From Leptidea sinapis (taxonomy: Eukaryota > Arthropoda > Insecta > Lepidoptera > Pieridae): a stretch of DNA of 64,000 nt. The position numbers were made by a program, and so were the translations under genes. Positions 7,846 to 16,758 of this stretch are shown here, one piece after another. The notes beneath the pieces are model-generated. The model searched no databases. It saw only the letters and a program-made list of their open reading frames with translations, and had not been told where the DNA came from. The stretch is from the NCBI RefSeq assembly GCF_905404315.1, contig NC_066292.1, positions 12,834,001-12,898,000 on the forward strand, written 5' to 3'. Numbering within the stretch: position 1 is the stretch's first letter; each line of letters starts with the position of its first letter.

Positions 7846-10800
7846 TTAAGGGGGAAGGCGGCGCTCATGCGCTAGGCGCCTCCGTCCCACTCTCTTGTGG
7901 CGGATTGGGTTCGACAGAGGGTCGTCTTCTCTCACCCGCTCCGCCACTTCCTTTTGCGCCATAACGACCTCGCAGAATCGGAGCACCGCCTTCCACGCTC
8001 TGTCACTTCCAACCATGGCTCTCACGACGCCTGGCAGCGACAGGTCGCCCCCTATCTCCGCCACGAGCATCGCCCGCGGCTCCACCCACTCTGGGCATTC
8101 CGTCAGCGTGTGCTCCGCTGTGTCCTCTGGACACCCACAAGCGTGGCACACGCTGGTCAGCTCCCGACCCGCCACGCTGCACAGGTACCTGCCGAAGCAA
8201 CCGTGCCCCGTCAAGATCTGCACAGCGCGGAAGGTGAGAGCCCCGTGTTGGCGATCGACCCAACATTCTAAGACGGGCCGAATCGCTTCCACCGTCCTGC
8301 TGCCGGCGGTCGGTTCCACCAGCCTGTCCTTCCATTTCTGGAGGAGAACCTGGCGGTCGAGTTGCCCCTGCCGCCCGGCTTCCACCGGCTCTGGCTCCAC
8401 CTCTTCGTCTTGTGCTGTTGCGCTGCGGCGCCAGTACACAGCGGAGAGCATCTCCGCGTCCAGGTCCCACGGTGGGGTCCCAGCCAGGACGCATGCCACC
8501 TCACACGAAATGGTGCGGTATCCCCTTACCATCCTGATCGCCATAACCCGTTGCACTTGGCGCAAGAGAGTCCTATTTTGGGCGCACAGGTTGTCTGCCC
8601 AGATCGGGGCCCCGTAGAGGGCCATCGACCGCACCACCCCGGCGTACAACCGGCGACATGCGGCTGTCGGCCCGCCCAGGTTCGGCAGCAGCCAGCTCAG
8701 AGCTCCTGCCGCTCGCAACAGCCTGGGGACCAACTGCCGGAAGTGTTCCCGGAAGTTCCAGCGGCTGTCCAGGACGACGCCCAGGTACCGCATCGTCGAC
8801 TTGACAGCGATGGAGACGCCGCCGACCACCAATCGGGATCCTACAGGAGGGGCGCGTCGGGCTCCGTGAAAACACAGAGCCTCTGTCTTTTCCAGCGCCA
8901 CCTCCAGCCCCAGCCGGCGGATTCGGGCCACCACATGGGCCACTCCGGCCGTCGCCAACAGGGCCGCCTCACGGTACGTGGCGCCGCAGGACGTGACGAG
9001 GGTGTCGTCGGCGTAACACGTTACGTCGACCCCCCGCAGATTGGCGCCCCGCAGCACCCAGTCGTAGCCGATATTCCACAGGAGCGGCCCAAGAACCGAT
9101 CCCTGTGGAACACCGCACGTCACGACCCGGCGGACCCACCCGTCGCGCGTCTGGTACACCACTTCCCGCTCGGAGAAGTAGTCGAAAAGGAGACGACGCA
9201 GGTAGTCGGGCACGCCATGATAGGCCAGCGCCGCCCCGATACAGCCCCAGGGTAGGGTATTAAAGGCGTTAGCAATGTCTAGAGACACCGCCAAGATGAC
9301 CTCTCCCCGGGACACTGCCTCCTCCGAGAGGTCCCTTACACGCGCGATGGCGTCGACTGTCGACCGGCCTCGGCGGAAACCGAACTGCCGGTCACTCAGC
9401 CCCGGCCCGACCTGTTCGAGGTGGTCGACGAGGCGCGCGGAAATAATCCGCTCGAAGAGCTTGCTCACCTCGTCGAGCAACACTATGGGCCGGTACGCCG
9501 ACGGCGAGTTTGCCGGGCGACCCTCCTTGCGCAGCAACACGAGCCTACCGATCTTCCATTTCTTCGGAAAGCGACCACGCCGCATACACGTGTCGAAGAG
9601 CTCGACCACTCTGGGCCCGAGGGCCTTCAAGGCGAGCACCCACACCCTACCGGGTACCCCGTCGGGGCCCGGTGCGGTGCTCTTGGCGCGAAGCCGCTGG
9701 ACTGCGGCTTCCAGATCTTTTTGGGACACCTCGGGAATCGAGGCGTCCGGGCCCTCCGACGTCGCAGCCGCCATAGGCGGAAGCGCCGAGTCAGCCCTCA
9801 ATGGGAAGAGAGTGGCGATGACGTTTGAAACCACCTCTGGTTGGAGACTCTGGGTCAGCGGAGGGGCCCAGGGGCGCAGCTGACCACGCACTGTCTTGTA
9901 CGGACGCCCCCAGGGATCTCTATTCAGAGTCTCCAACCACTCTCCCCACGACTCGGACTTTGCCTCGTCTATGGCGATCTGCAATGAAGTGCATCTCCCC
10001 CTGTACTCGGTGTAGAGGCGGCTTTCCTCGGCATCCACCCGTCTTCGCCGCCTTCTGTAGTGAGTGTACTGGCGTCTGGCTGCAACGCACGCTTCACGAA
10101 GCCGGCGCAGGTTCGCCGACCACCAGTACACCCATCTGCGGGGTGGGAGTGGTCTGGCGCGTGACATACCGGTGTCACACACCTGCACCATCGAATCGGT
10201 CAACTGCTCCGCTCGTCCGTCCACGTCGGCCGCCGGCCCCTCCGGCGCCGGCTGCCAAGCCTGGACGATGGACGCCTCGACGATGACGTCACCATCCATG
10301 GTCTTGAGGGCCCAGCGTGGTCCATCCCCGCGGGGGTGTCGGCTCGGTGGGGCTCCAGGATTAGCGGTGACCTCGAACCGGATATACCGATGGTCCGACA
10401 GCGTCTCCGCCTCCTCGAGCACCCTCCAGTTTCGGACACGGTGCGCAAGACACGGGGTCGTAAACGTGAGGTCCACGATGGATCCCCCGTTGTGGCGCAC
10501 ACACGTATCTACCGACCCCCGGTTCAGAAGAACTAAACCCGACGTGGCAGCCCACTCCTCCAATACCTCACCCCGCGCATCGGTAATCGGGGAACCCCAA
10601 GCCGTTGACTTGGCGTTGAAGTCCCCGGCGACTAGCACCGGGATTGGGTGACTCTCGCCGACCAGAGCACCGACCTCAAGCAGGAATTGCTCGAATGCGG
10701 CCAGGCTCCGATTCGGCGAGAAGTACACGCCGACGATCGTCACACCCATAAGGGTGGCCGCAACGCATCCGTGGCCCTTGACTGTTTTGTCGAAGGGCGG

Positions 10801-10998
10801 GGAGCCGGCGGCCGTGTGCGCGACGATCGCCACCGTGTCCCCCCGGTCACCAACCCAGTTGTCCCTGGCGGGGACGAGGTAAGGTTCCGCCACCACCGCC
10901 ACATGGATCAACCACTCGGCCAGGCTCTGATACAAGAGGTCTTGAGCTCTGGCACAGTGGTTGATATTCGCTTGGAGGAAGTGGAGAGATGAAGACAT
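7846..10998 (-). CDS. SART-A ORF2: AP endonuclease and reverse transcriptase
   Basis: The start is the ATG at 10998 (MSSSLHFLQANINHC), one base after the ORF1 stop; the open frame extends about 44 codons further upstream but overlaps ORF1. This gives about 1050 residues. The N-terminal AP-like endonuclease has LQANINH, an E in VVAEPYLVP, GDFNAKSTAWGS and SDHRYIRF. The reverse transcriptase has STAPGPDGVPG, AYRPIVLLDE, FGFRRGRSTVD, SLDIANAFN, GVPQGSVLGPLLW and the catalytic YADDTLV. A C-terminal cysteine-histidine motif (CHACGCPEDTAEHTLTEC) is typical of the R1 clade. The enzyme nicks telomeric repeats and copies its RNA in place. No disabling mutation is visible. It is much richer in GC than the 5' parts of the window. 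Confidence 0.95.
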   Translation of the reverse strand: MSSSLHFLQANINHCARAQDLLYQSLAEWLIHVAVVAEPYLVPARDNWVGDRGDTVAIVAHTAAGSPPFDKTVKGHGCVAATLMGVTIVGVYFSPNRSLAAFEQFLLEVGALVGESHPIPVLVAGDFNAKSTAWGSPITDARGEVLEEWAATSGLVLLNRGSVDTCVRHNGGSIVDLTFTTPCLAHRVRNWRVLEEAETLSDHRYIRFEVTANPGAPPSRHPRGDGPRWALKTMDGDVIVEASIVQAWQPAPEGPAADVDGRAEQLTDSMVQVCDTGMSRARPLPPRRWVYWWSANLRRLREACVAARRQYTHYRRRRRRVDAEESRLYTEYRGRCTSLQIAIDEAKSESWGEWLETLNRDPWGRPYKTVRGQLRPWAPPLTQSLQPEVVSNVIATLFPLRADSALPPMAAATSEGPDASIPEVSQKDLEAAVQRLRAKSTAPGPDGVPGRVWVLALKALGPRVVELFDTCMRRGRFPKKWKIGRLVLLRKEGRPANSPSAYRPIVLLDEVSKLFERIISARLVDHLEQVGPGLSDRQFGFRRGRSTVDAIARVRDLSEEAVSRGEVILAVSLDIANAFNTLPWGCIGAALAYHGVPDYLRRLLFDYFSEREVVYQTRDGWVRRVVTCGVPQGSVLGPLLWNIGYDWVLRGANLRGVDVTCYADDTLVTSCGATYREAALLATAGVAHVVARIRRLGLEVALEKTEALCFHGARRAPPVGSRLVVGGVSIAVKSTMRYLGVVLDSRWNFREHFRQLVPRLLRAAGALSWLLPNLGGPTAACRRLYAGVVRSMALYGAPIWADNLCAQNRTLLRQVQRVMAIRMVRGYRTISCEVACVLAGTPPWDLDAEMLSAVYWRRSATAQDEEVEPEPVEAGRQGQLDRQVLLQKWKDRLVEPTAGSRTVEAIRPVLECWVDRQHGALTFRAVQILTGHGCFGRYLCSVAGRELTSVCHACGCPEDTAEHTLTECPEWVEPRAMLVAEIGGDLSLPGVVRAMVGSDRAWKAVLRFCEVVMAQKEVAERVREDDPLSNPIRHKRVGRRRLAHERRLPP

Positions 10999-11002
10999 TT
11001 TA
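10996..11002 (-). promoter_or_regulatory. Stop-start junction TAAAATG between ORF1 and ORF2
   Basis: On the minus strand the ORF1 stop TAA (11002-11000) is followed by one A and then the ORF2 ATG (10998-10996). Bombyx SART1 uses an overlapping UAAUG for termination-reinitiation. Here stop and start do not overlap but are one base apart, so coupling by a similar route is likely but unproven. Confidence 0.8.
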
Positions 11003-12868
11003 GGTATCCATACTCTCTCCCGCCGGGGCCTGGAGTGGTTGCCAGCCAGGTTTCTTCTTTCTTTTTTGTTTGGGTGCGGCACATGTCTTAGTACCGACCC
11101 GGTGATCTGCCGACTTGCCTGCCGCAGCACACAGAACGCAGTGTGGCGTGGCTGTGCACGAGCCGGCCTTGTGCCCGAGCTGACCGCACCGGTAACAAAG
11201 ATTACTGCGATCTATCTCCGAGGTACATCGGGCACTGACGTGGCCCTCTTCCAGGCACCGGTAGCACCTCAAGGGTTTTGGCAGCAGGACCTTGACCTGC
11301 GCTGAGACCCATCCCACCAATATCTTGCCACAATCAGCCAGCGTCTTAGCCGCTACAACTGGGCATGTGATATACGCTGTCCCTAGCCCTGAGAAGCCCG
11401 ATGTAATGGGGCTCACTTTCATTTGGGCTGGAGAACAATTTCCACCCCTAGCAACAGCTGCTGCCAGCTCCTCGGTAGTTACTGAGTCATCTAGTCCCAT
11501 AACACGCAAACTAGCGCATTTTGTGGGTCTAGACACCTTCACTCCTACAGGCTCCAAGGACATCCTAAGCTTTTCAGCCAGTGCGTCAGCCTGAGGACCA
11601 CTGTTGGTACCAGGTATTTCCAACATGCGGGCACCCGTCACTGTTTTTTTACAGCTTATACCCGCAATGCCAAGATCACCCAGATTTATCTCAGCCTTGG
11701 CCTTTGCAAGGGCAGCGGCATACGTGAAGCCCTTCTCTTCTGCTGCAGTTTGAAGTGTTAATACAACCGCCGCAGAACGAGGAGCGCGGAGACGTGCTTG
11801 TTTCTTGCGTCCTCTTTTCGCTTTATTTTTGGCCTTTCTATTTTTCGTCACAATCTGCCATTGTTCTCCAAATTGGCTGACATCCGTGGGTCTCTGTTTT
11901 CCCGACCCATTTGTTGCGCCTTCCACCTGCTCTCTGGATGGCAGCGCCCGCCTTGCCTTGCTGGAGGGCTTCGGGGCAACAGGATCCTTTCGACTCTGTC
12001 GGCTTGGACTCGTACCCATTACAGACGCACTCACATTGCTAGCGACCTCCTCATAGGAAGGTCCTACAGCTTTTGCCAATCTCCTATTTGTTGCCAGTGG
12101 AGGACGTAGAACACGTCCCTCGATCACCGAGAAGCGGGCTGACAAATTGGACACCTCTTTTAGAAGCAGGCTGAATTGCTCCGATTCAATGGAATCTGTC
12201 CCCCGGAGCCTTTCCTGTCGTAATTGAGACAGATCGGCTCGCAGCTTTCCTTGCTCGCTCCGGAGTTCCGCCATTTCAGTCACTAGGCGAGTATTCTCAG
12301 CTCGCAGCCGTATCGTTTCCTCCGTAGAAGTGCGACTCTTAAGCACTTCAAAGGCCTCATCAATTGAAGCCACCGCCTCTTTCAGGGCTTTTTGGAATGT
12401 GCCCTTGAGTCCCTTGGACACTCGGGAGACACGTTTTATGGCTAGGATGGCGGAATTAACTCGTTCGCCGAGTTCATTAGCCGTCAGACTCTCCATATCC
12501 TCTAAATCCACAGAGGAACTGGTTCCCAGCCGCCGCCTTTCAGTGATAAGAGTTGTAATATCAGCAACCTCTTTTTCTTGAGCAGCATCTCTTTCCGCCT
12601 GCTCTGCGGCCTTTTTGCTTGCAGCTAACTCACTCTTCGCCTGTGCCAGGCCAACATATTGACCAGTTGTAAGGGGCCTGCCCCTTCCACGTTTGGCAAT
12701 ACCAGAATGGTTGCCGCTACGTGGCCTCTTCCGGCCAGCACTTGTCCTGCTGTCTACACTCATTATGCTGGTCGCAGATTCAGACACTTCTCCAGACTCC
12801 GACTGATGACTCCCCTCTTCCGTCTCATTTATTTTTTTTGTTTTTGTTTTTTTTGTGATTTCTGCCAT
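11000..12868 (-). CDS. SART-A ORF1: gag-like RNA-binding protein
   Basis: A 622-residue frame from an ATG at 12868 (MAEITKKTKTKK). The N-terminus is strongly basic with GRKRPR and RGRGRP motifs that could serve as nuclear localisation signals. A long charged, probably coiled-coil region follows (residues about 70-260), then a basic linker, and a C-terminal cluster of zinc knuckles: CYRCLEEGHVSARC, CYRCGQLGHKAGSC and a CVLC...H...C motif. In SART1 the ORF1 protein packages element RNA and directs it to telomeres. The frame ends MDT-stop, and the ORF2 ATG begins one base later (TAAAATG), which suggests translational coupling. It appears intact. Confidence 0.93.
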   Translation of the reverse strand: MAEITKKTKTKKINETEEGSHQSESGEVSESATSIMSVDSRTSAGRKRPRSGNHSGIAKRGRGRPLTTGQYVGLAQAKSELAASKKAAEQAERDAAQEKEVADITTLITERRRLGTSSSVDLEDMESLTANELGERVNSAILAIKRVSRVSKGLKGTFQKALKEAVASIDEAFEVLKSRTSTEETIRLRAENTRLVTEMAELRSEQGKLRADLSQLRQERLRGTDSIESEQFSLLLKEVSNLSARFSVIEGRVLRPPLATNRRLAKAVGPSYEEVASNVSASVMGTSPSRQSRKDPVAPKPSSKARRALPSREQVEGATNGSGKQRPTDVSQFGEQWQIVTKNRKAKNKAKRGRKKQARLRAPRSAAVVLTLQTAAEEKGFTYAAALAKAKAEINLGDLGIAGISCKKTVTGARMLEIPGTNSGPQADALAEKLRMSLEPVGVKVSRPTKCASLRVMGLDDSVTTEELAAAVARGGNCSPAQMKVSPITSGFSGLGTAYITCPVVAAKTLADCGKILVGWVSAQVKVLLPKPLRCYRCLEEGHVSARCTSEIDRSNLCYRCGQLGHKAGSCTATPHCVLCAAAGKSADHRVGTKTCAAPKQKRKKKPGWQPLQAPAGESMDT

Positions 12869-13644
12869 TGAGTTCCCACGAGTAGTACGGAATTAAACGT
12901 CAACCCAGGCAGAGCCGAAATACCTGGGCAAGTGTAAATTTGTAACCCAACTAGGGGATCCACAGTTACCCTAGCTGGGAGTGCGCTCGCGACTGAAGCC
13001 CCTCTGAGAAGAAGGGCAGAATCCGTCAGCCATTCATTCCATCGCCGCGCACCAGAACTTGAGAATTCGGATATTTTTTTATAGAGGTTTATTCCTCGCG
13101 GTCCGGGCGGTTAAGCCAAGACCCTCGGTCCCAGTGTCAGGTCAGAGACATGACCGTGACCCGCTACACTTATGGGATTACGATCTCATGACGAGGGTCG
13201 CGCAAGGAATAGTTCCCACGCAACCTGATCGGAGGCAGTGCAAGTGCACACCAAACTCGCCTTAGGGCTCGTAATCACGAGCTTCCTCTTGCTCCTCTTC
13301 AATGCTCTCTGCTTCTCCAGAGAGACACGAAGATGAACGCAGTGTCAGGTTATTTGCCATCGGCAAGCAGTATCCGCCATTATGTGCCGATGTTACCAGG
13401 GAGCACCAGCCCCAATACTAGTCCTCCACCCGAACCTTAATCCTGAGCCCTAGCACTGAGGCACTCGTGGAGGTTACCTGACAAGCTCCCCTTAATGACA
13501 GGGGGGACAGCGCGTACGCAGTCCCCACTACCAAAAATAACACGTCCGAGTTATCCGCATTAGGGATAATCGCAGAGGTCAACCCAACCGCAGTGCAATG
13601 GAAGGGCCTCGCTCTGGGGGAACCGCCTTCATGATCACGGATAA
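12869..13644 (-). other. SART-A 5' UTR
   Basis: About 775 bp between the telomeric tract and the ORF1 ATG. No convincing gene lies in it. A short inverted repeat (CTAGGG / CCCTAG, about 12950-12980) could form a hairpin near the ORF1 start. The promoter of an R1-clade LINE is expected at its extreme 5' end, near 13644. Confidence 0.75.
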
Positions 13645-13682
13645 CCTAACCTAACCTAACCTAACCTAACCTAACCTAACCC
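13645..13682 (-). repeat. Telomeric (CCTAA)n tract between SART-A and TRAS-A
   Basis: About seven CCTAA units on the plus strand, with SART-A starting leftwards and TRAS-A starting rightwards from the two edges. The divergent 5' ends on one short tract show directly the opposite strand preferences of the two families. Confidence 0.97.
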
Positions 13683-15420
13683 CCCCTCCGCTGCCCCCCG
13701 CAGAAGCGAGAACTCGTGTGCAAGTGAGCTCCGTGAAAAATTTCTTATATTAAAAGTTCAAAAAATTCCTAAAAGTGGTAAAAGTTGCACCAATATAGAA
13801 GTGCTATACATCAAAGTGTGCGTAATTTTACGTTCTACCAAAGTGTGTGTACGTCATCGCTTAAATACATTTACTGTAAGTACAAAGTGAGAAAAAGTGC
13901 TAAATGTGTAACAGTGAAAATCTTTAAAAAATAACGCTGCGCAAACAAGCGCTGTAAGGTGCAAGTTTTCAAGTGCTATCGGATGCGCCGCAACGAGTTC
14001 TATCTTACAAACTAATCTTTGTATTTTTCCCGTTGTTTTTCACGGAGAAAAATCCAAAAAAACACGTTTCGCGTTTCCACGAGGTCGTGGATCCGCGTGT
14101 GCTGGAATATACCTTGCTACCCATAACGACGCACATTAAGAAGAGGTGACAGACACCGTTTAGAAAATTGGAATAACACCACTGGATCAAGAGATATAAA
14201 AATTCAAAATTTATACGAAATTTCAAAAATTCACAGAAAATTCAAACGATCGGTGACACCCCTTTTTCTTTGCAGATTCTAATAAAACCTAATTAAATTA
14301 ATATATGTACCAAATTTCAAAATTTTCGCATTTATAATTTAAGAGATATACATTTTTGAAATTTCGGGGTGGACACGAGGTGGTCTAAATAAGAATAGGA
14401 GATTTATGAAATTAAGCTTAAAAATTAGATTGGCATAAGTATCATTTACCCAAATTTTTTCAAAATTTTTTGCTCAATATTTTATTTTATATAAATTTTT
14501 TAGCCTTAAAATAAGTGTTTTTGTGAAATTAAAAATCGGGGATAAGCGGAAAATCAAAAATTTTTACATAATTGTATTCGTCTTTGAAGAACCTATAAAA
14601 CAAGCCCAAACACGGGCAAATTAGCGTAACGGGGAGAAAAGTAAGTAAAAACATAGACGAGGTCGGCCATCTTGGCCGCCATATTGGAATTTTTAAAACA
14701 TCTGTATCTCGGTAGCCAGTGGTCGCACAGAGACGAGCTTTTTTGTGTTAACTTTCCCCCGGTACGCTCTACATGGTCAATGTGCTTTTTCCCCAAAAAT
14801 TTGGACAACTCTACCAGGTAGAGCTCACATTATAATGTTGTAGAGCTAGCCAAGCCGAGCTCCGGGAGCCCTCGCACGACTTCGTACGGCGTCTGGAACG
14901 CAACTTACGAGCAAAACTGACTTGTGGCCGCCATTTTGGCCGCCATCTTGGAATTTTAAAAACCGCTGTAGCTCGGCTTCTAGGCGTCGTAGAGAGGTGC
15001 GGTTTTCACCGTTGGACTCGGCGATGGCTGCTCTACACAGTGAGGTCTTTACAACCTTTCTTCACTATCAAAAAACTTGTATTTTATTTTTTAAGTTTTA
15101 CTTTAAGTTTTATTTTAGACATTGTATCCCCTTTATTTGGATACCGCTCATACCTTTTAAACCAGGACAACCGGAACTACGTTCCAAAACTGACAGGACA
15201 CTATTGTGTCCTACGATATAAATTTAATAACTCACGTCTTTTGACTTATATCTATACTTATAAACATAAAACTCAAACTTATTAACTTCATAATATACAA
15301 CTTCTACAAATTTACTTAACTTATAACTATTTAGTATTTCTTAAATATACATATATATAAACTTATTACATATTGCAAGCCGCGACTAAGACCTTCATTA
15401 AAATACATAACCCCCGAATT
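13681..15420 (+). other. TRAS-A 5' UTR
   Basis: A 1.7-kb leader without a credible gene. It is A+T-rich in the middle. Two related blocks in direct orientation (about 14655-14730 and 14922-15003) share the pattern GGCCGCCAT-TTTGGAATTTT followed by a CTCGG box. The first 0.8 kb is duplicated inverted at 651-1444. CTCCGT lies 48 nt from the 5' end, close to where the CTTCGCTCCGT box sits in SART-B and TRAS-E. Confidence 0.7.
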
Positions 15421-16737
15421 ATGTACAGGACCCCGAAAAAAGCTTCCTCAGTTGACCGAGACTCCCCTAGAATGCAAGAAAAGGCTGGGCCCTCACGGGT
15501 AAGTAACGTGAGAAAAAGCATCGGTGAGTGGGAGTCGGCAAAACAAACCGAAACGAAGAGCACCTCCCAAACAAATAAGACGTTCACGGTCGATATTACG
15601 CCCCAAAAGCAAGAAGGCAGTAAAATGACCGAGCGAGTTAGGGAAGCAATTGCGTGCGTACAAAAAGGAAAAAATGCTCTAACAAATTCAAACAACCTAA
15701 AAAGAGAGTATAAGACGGACCTTCTCCAAGTTCTAGATCGCCTCCTTAAATTGGTTAAGGAAGCCGACTCGGCTAAGTATACCAAAAAGAGCCTGAGTAT
15801 CGACGAGAACAAGGAAGAAGTGAAAACAGAACCAAAAATGGACGACTTATTGAAAAAGATCGATGAACAATCGAAAATTCTAAAAGAAAATAGTGATAAG
15901 CTAGACCACCTTAAAGAGTATATGGAGAGAAAGACATATGCTAGTGTAGCAGCTGCACCAGGTAGACGACTTCCGGAGCAAACAGCACTACACTCGGTCG
16001 TCGTAACCTCGCACGACGATATGGAAACGGGAGAAGAGGTCCTAAGTCGAATTAGGAAGGCTGTAAGTGCAAAGGAAGGAGGAGTAGCTGTAGAACGAAT
16101 CAGGAAAGCAAAGGATAGAAAAGTAATAATAGGTTGCAAGACAGAAGAAGAGCGAAGGAAAATAAAAGAAAGAATCAATAAAACGGGAGAAATGAAAGCA
16201 GAAGATATTAAAAACAAAGACCCTTTGATAGTACTCAAGGATGTACTAAACTACAACAACGATGAGGAAGTTCTGCGTGCTCTTAAAAATCAAAACAAAA
16301 ACATGTTTGATGCATTGGACCAAGACGACCAAAGAATGCAGTTGGCCTACAAAAAACGAACGAGAAACTCACTTACGAATCACCTTATCGTAAGAGTCTC
16401 TCCGAAACTCTGGAAGCGCCTGGTCGAGGTCGGGGCAGTCCACATAGACCTGCAGCGGGTAAGAGTCATGGACCAATCACCGTTGGTCCAATGTTCTATG
16501 TGCCTAGGCTACGGCCATGGTCGGCGATTTTGCAAGGAGACACAAGAAAAATGCAGCCACTGCGGAGGTGACCATGTAAAAAGTAAATGCGAATACTGGC
16601 TTACAGCGGACGCCCCATCCTGCATCAATTGTGTCAAAGCCAAAGCAGAAAAGGTTGACCATAACGCCTTCAGCGATGAATGCCCGATACAAAAGAGATG
16701 GGAGGCTCTGGCCAGGGCAACCATAGCTTATTGCTAA
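15421..16737 (+). CDS. TRAS-A ORF1: gag-like zinc knuckle protein
   Basis: The first ATG in the frame is at 15421 (MYRTPKKASSV), giving about 438 residues; the frame is open 16 codons further but only from TTG. The N-terminal half is basic and charged with coiled-coil character (residues about 60-190). A conserved middle domain contains VVVTSHDDMETGEEVLSRIR and RKVIIGCKTEEERR. Three zinc knuckles close the protein: CSMCLGYGHGRRFC, CSHCGGDHVKSKC and a longer CINC...H...C. The family protein binds its RNA and localises to telomeres. No internal stop is seen. ORF2 follows after about 20-50 bp. Confidence 0.9.
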   Translation: MYRTPKKASSVDRDSPRMQEKAGPSRVSNVRKSIGEWESAKQTETKSTSQTNKTFTVDITPQKQEGSKMTERVREAIACVQKGKNALTNSNNLKREYKTDLLQVLDRLLKLVKEADSAKYTKKSLSIDENKEEVKTEPKMDDLLKKIDEQSKILKENSDKLDHLKEYMERKTYASVAAAPGRRLPEQTALHSVVVTSHDDMETGEEVLSRIRKAVSAKEGGVAVERIRKAKDRKVIIGCKTEEERRKIKERINKTGEMKAEDIKNKDPLIVLKDVLNYNNDEEVLRALKNQNKNMFDALDQDDQRMQLAYKKRTRNSLTNHLIVRVSPKLWKRLVEVGAVHIDLQRVRVMDQSPLVQCSMCLGYGHGRRFCKETQEKCSHCGGDHVKSKCEYWLTADAPSCINCVKAKAEKVDHNAFSDECPIQKRWEALARATIAYC

Positions 16738-16758
16738 GGTGATCTCAGGCGCACAAAC

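Larger units (their letters stand above)
7516..13644 (-). mobile_element. SART-A: full-length telomere-targeted SART-type LINE
   Basis: A 6.1-kb minus-strand non-LTR element with a 5' UTR of about 0.78 kb, ORF1, ORF2, a 3' UTR of about 0.3 kb and a 23-nt poly(A) (7516-7538 on the plus strand). Its 5' end abuts TTAGG repeats and its poly(A) is followed by GGTT and then the SART-B 5' end, so it lies on the TTAGG strand as Bombyx SART elements do. Both frames appear open throughout and the catalytic motifs are present. SART-A and SART-B lie in tandem on the same strand, as in known SART arrays. Confidence 0.9.

Noticed and set aside
7592..10992. Many long plus-strand open frames over SART-A ORF2
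   Set aside because: GC-rich coding DNA gives long antisense frames by chance; the minus-strand protein has all LINE motifs.
11000..11130. ORF2 of SART-A starting at 11130 with a long overlap of ORF1
   Set aside because: The ATG at 10998, one base after the ORF1 stop, fits the known SART layout and begins the conserved endonuclease.
14593..15285. Short open frames in the TRAS-A 5' UTR
   Set aside because: Low-complexity or no recognisable domain, and not shared with other TRAS leaders.
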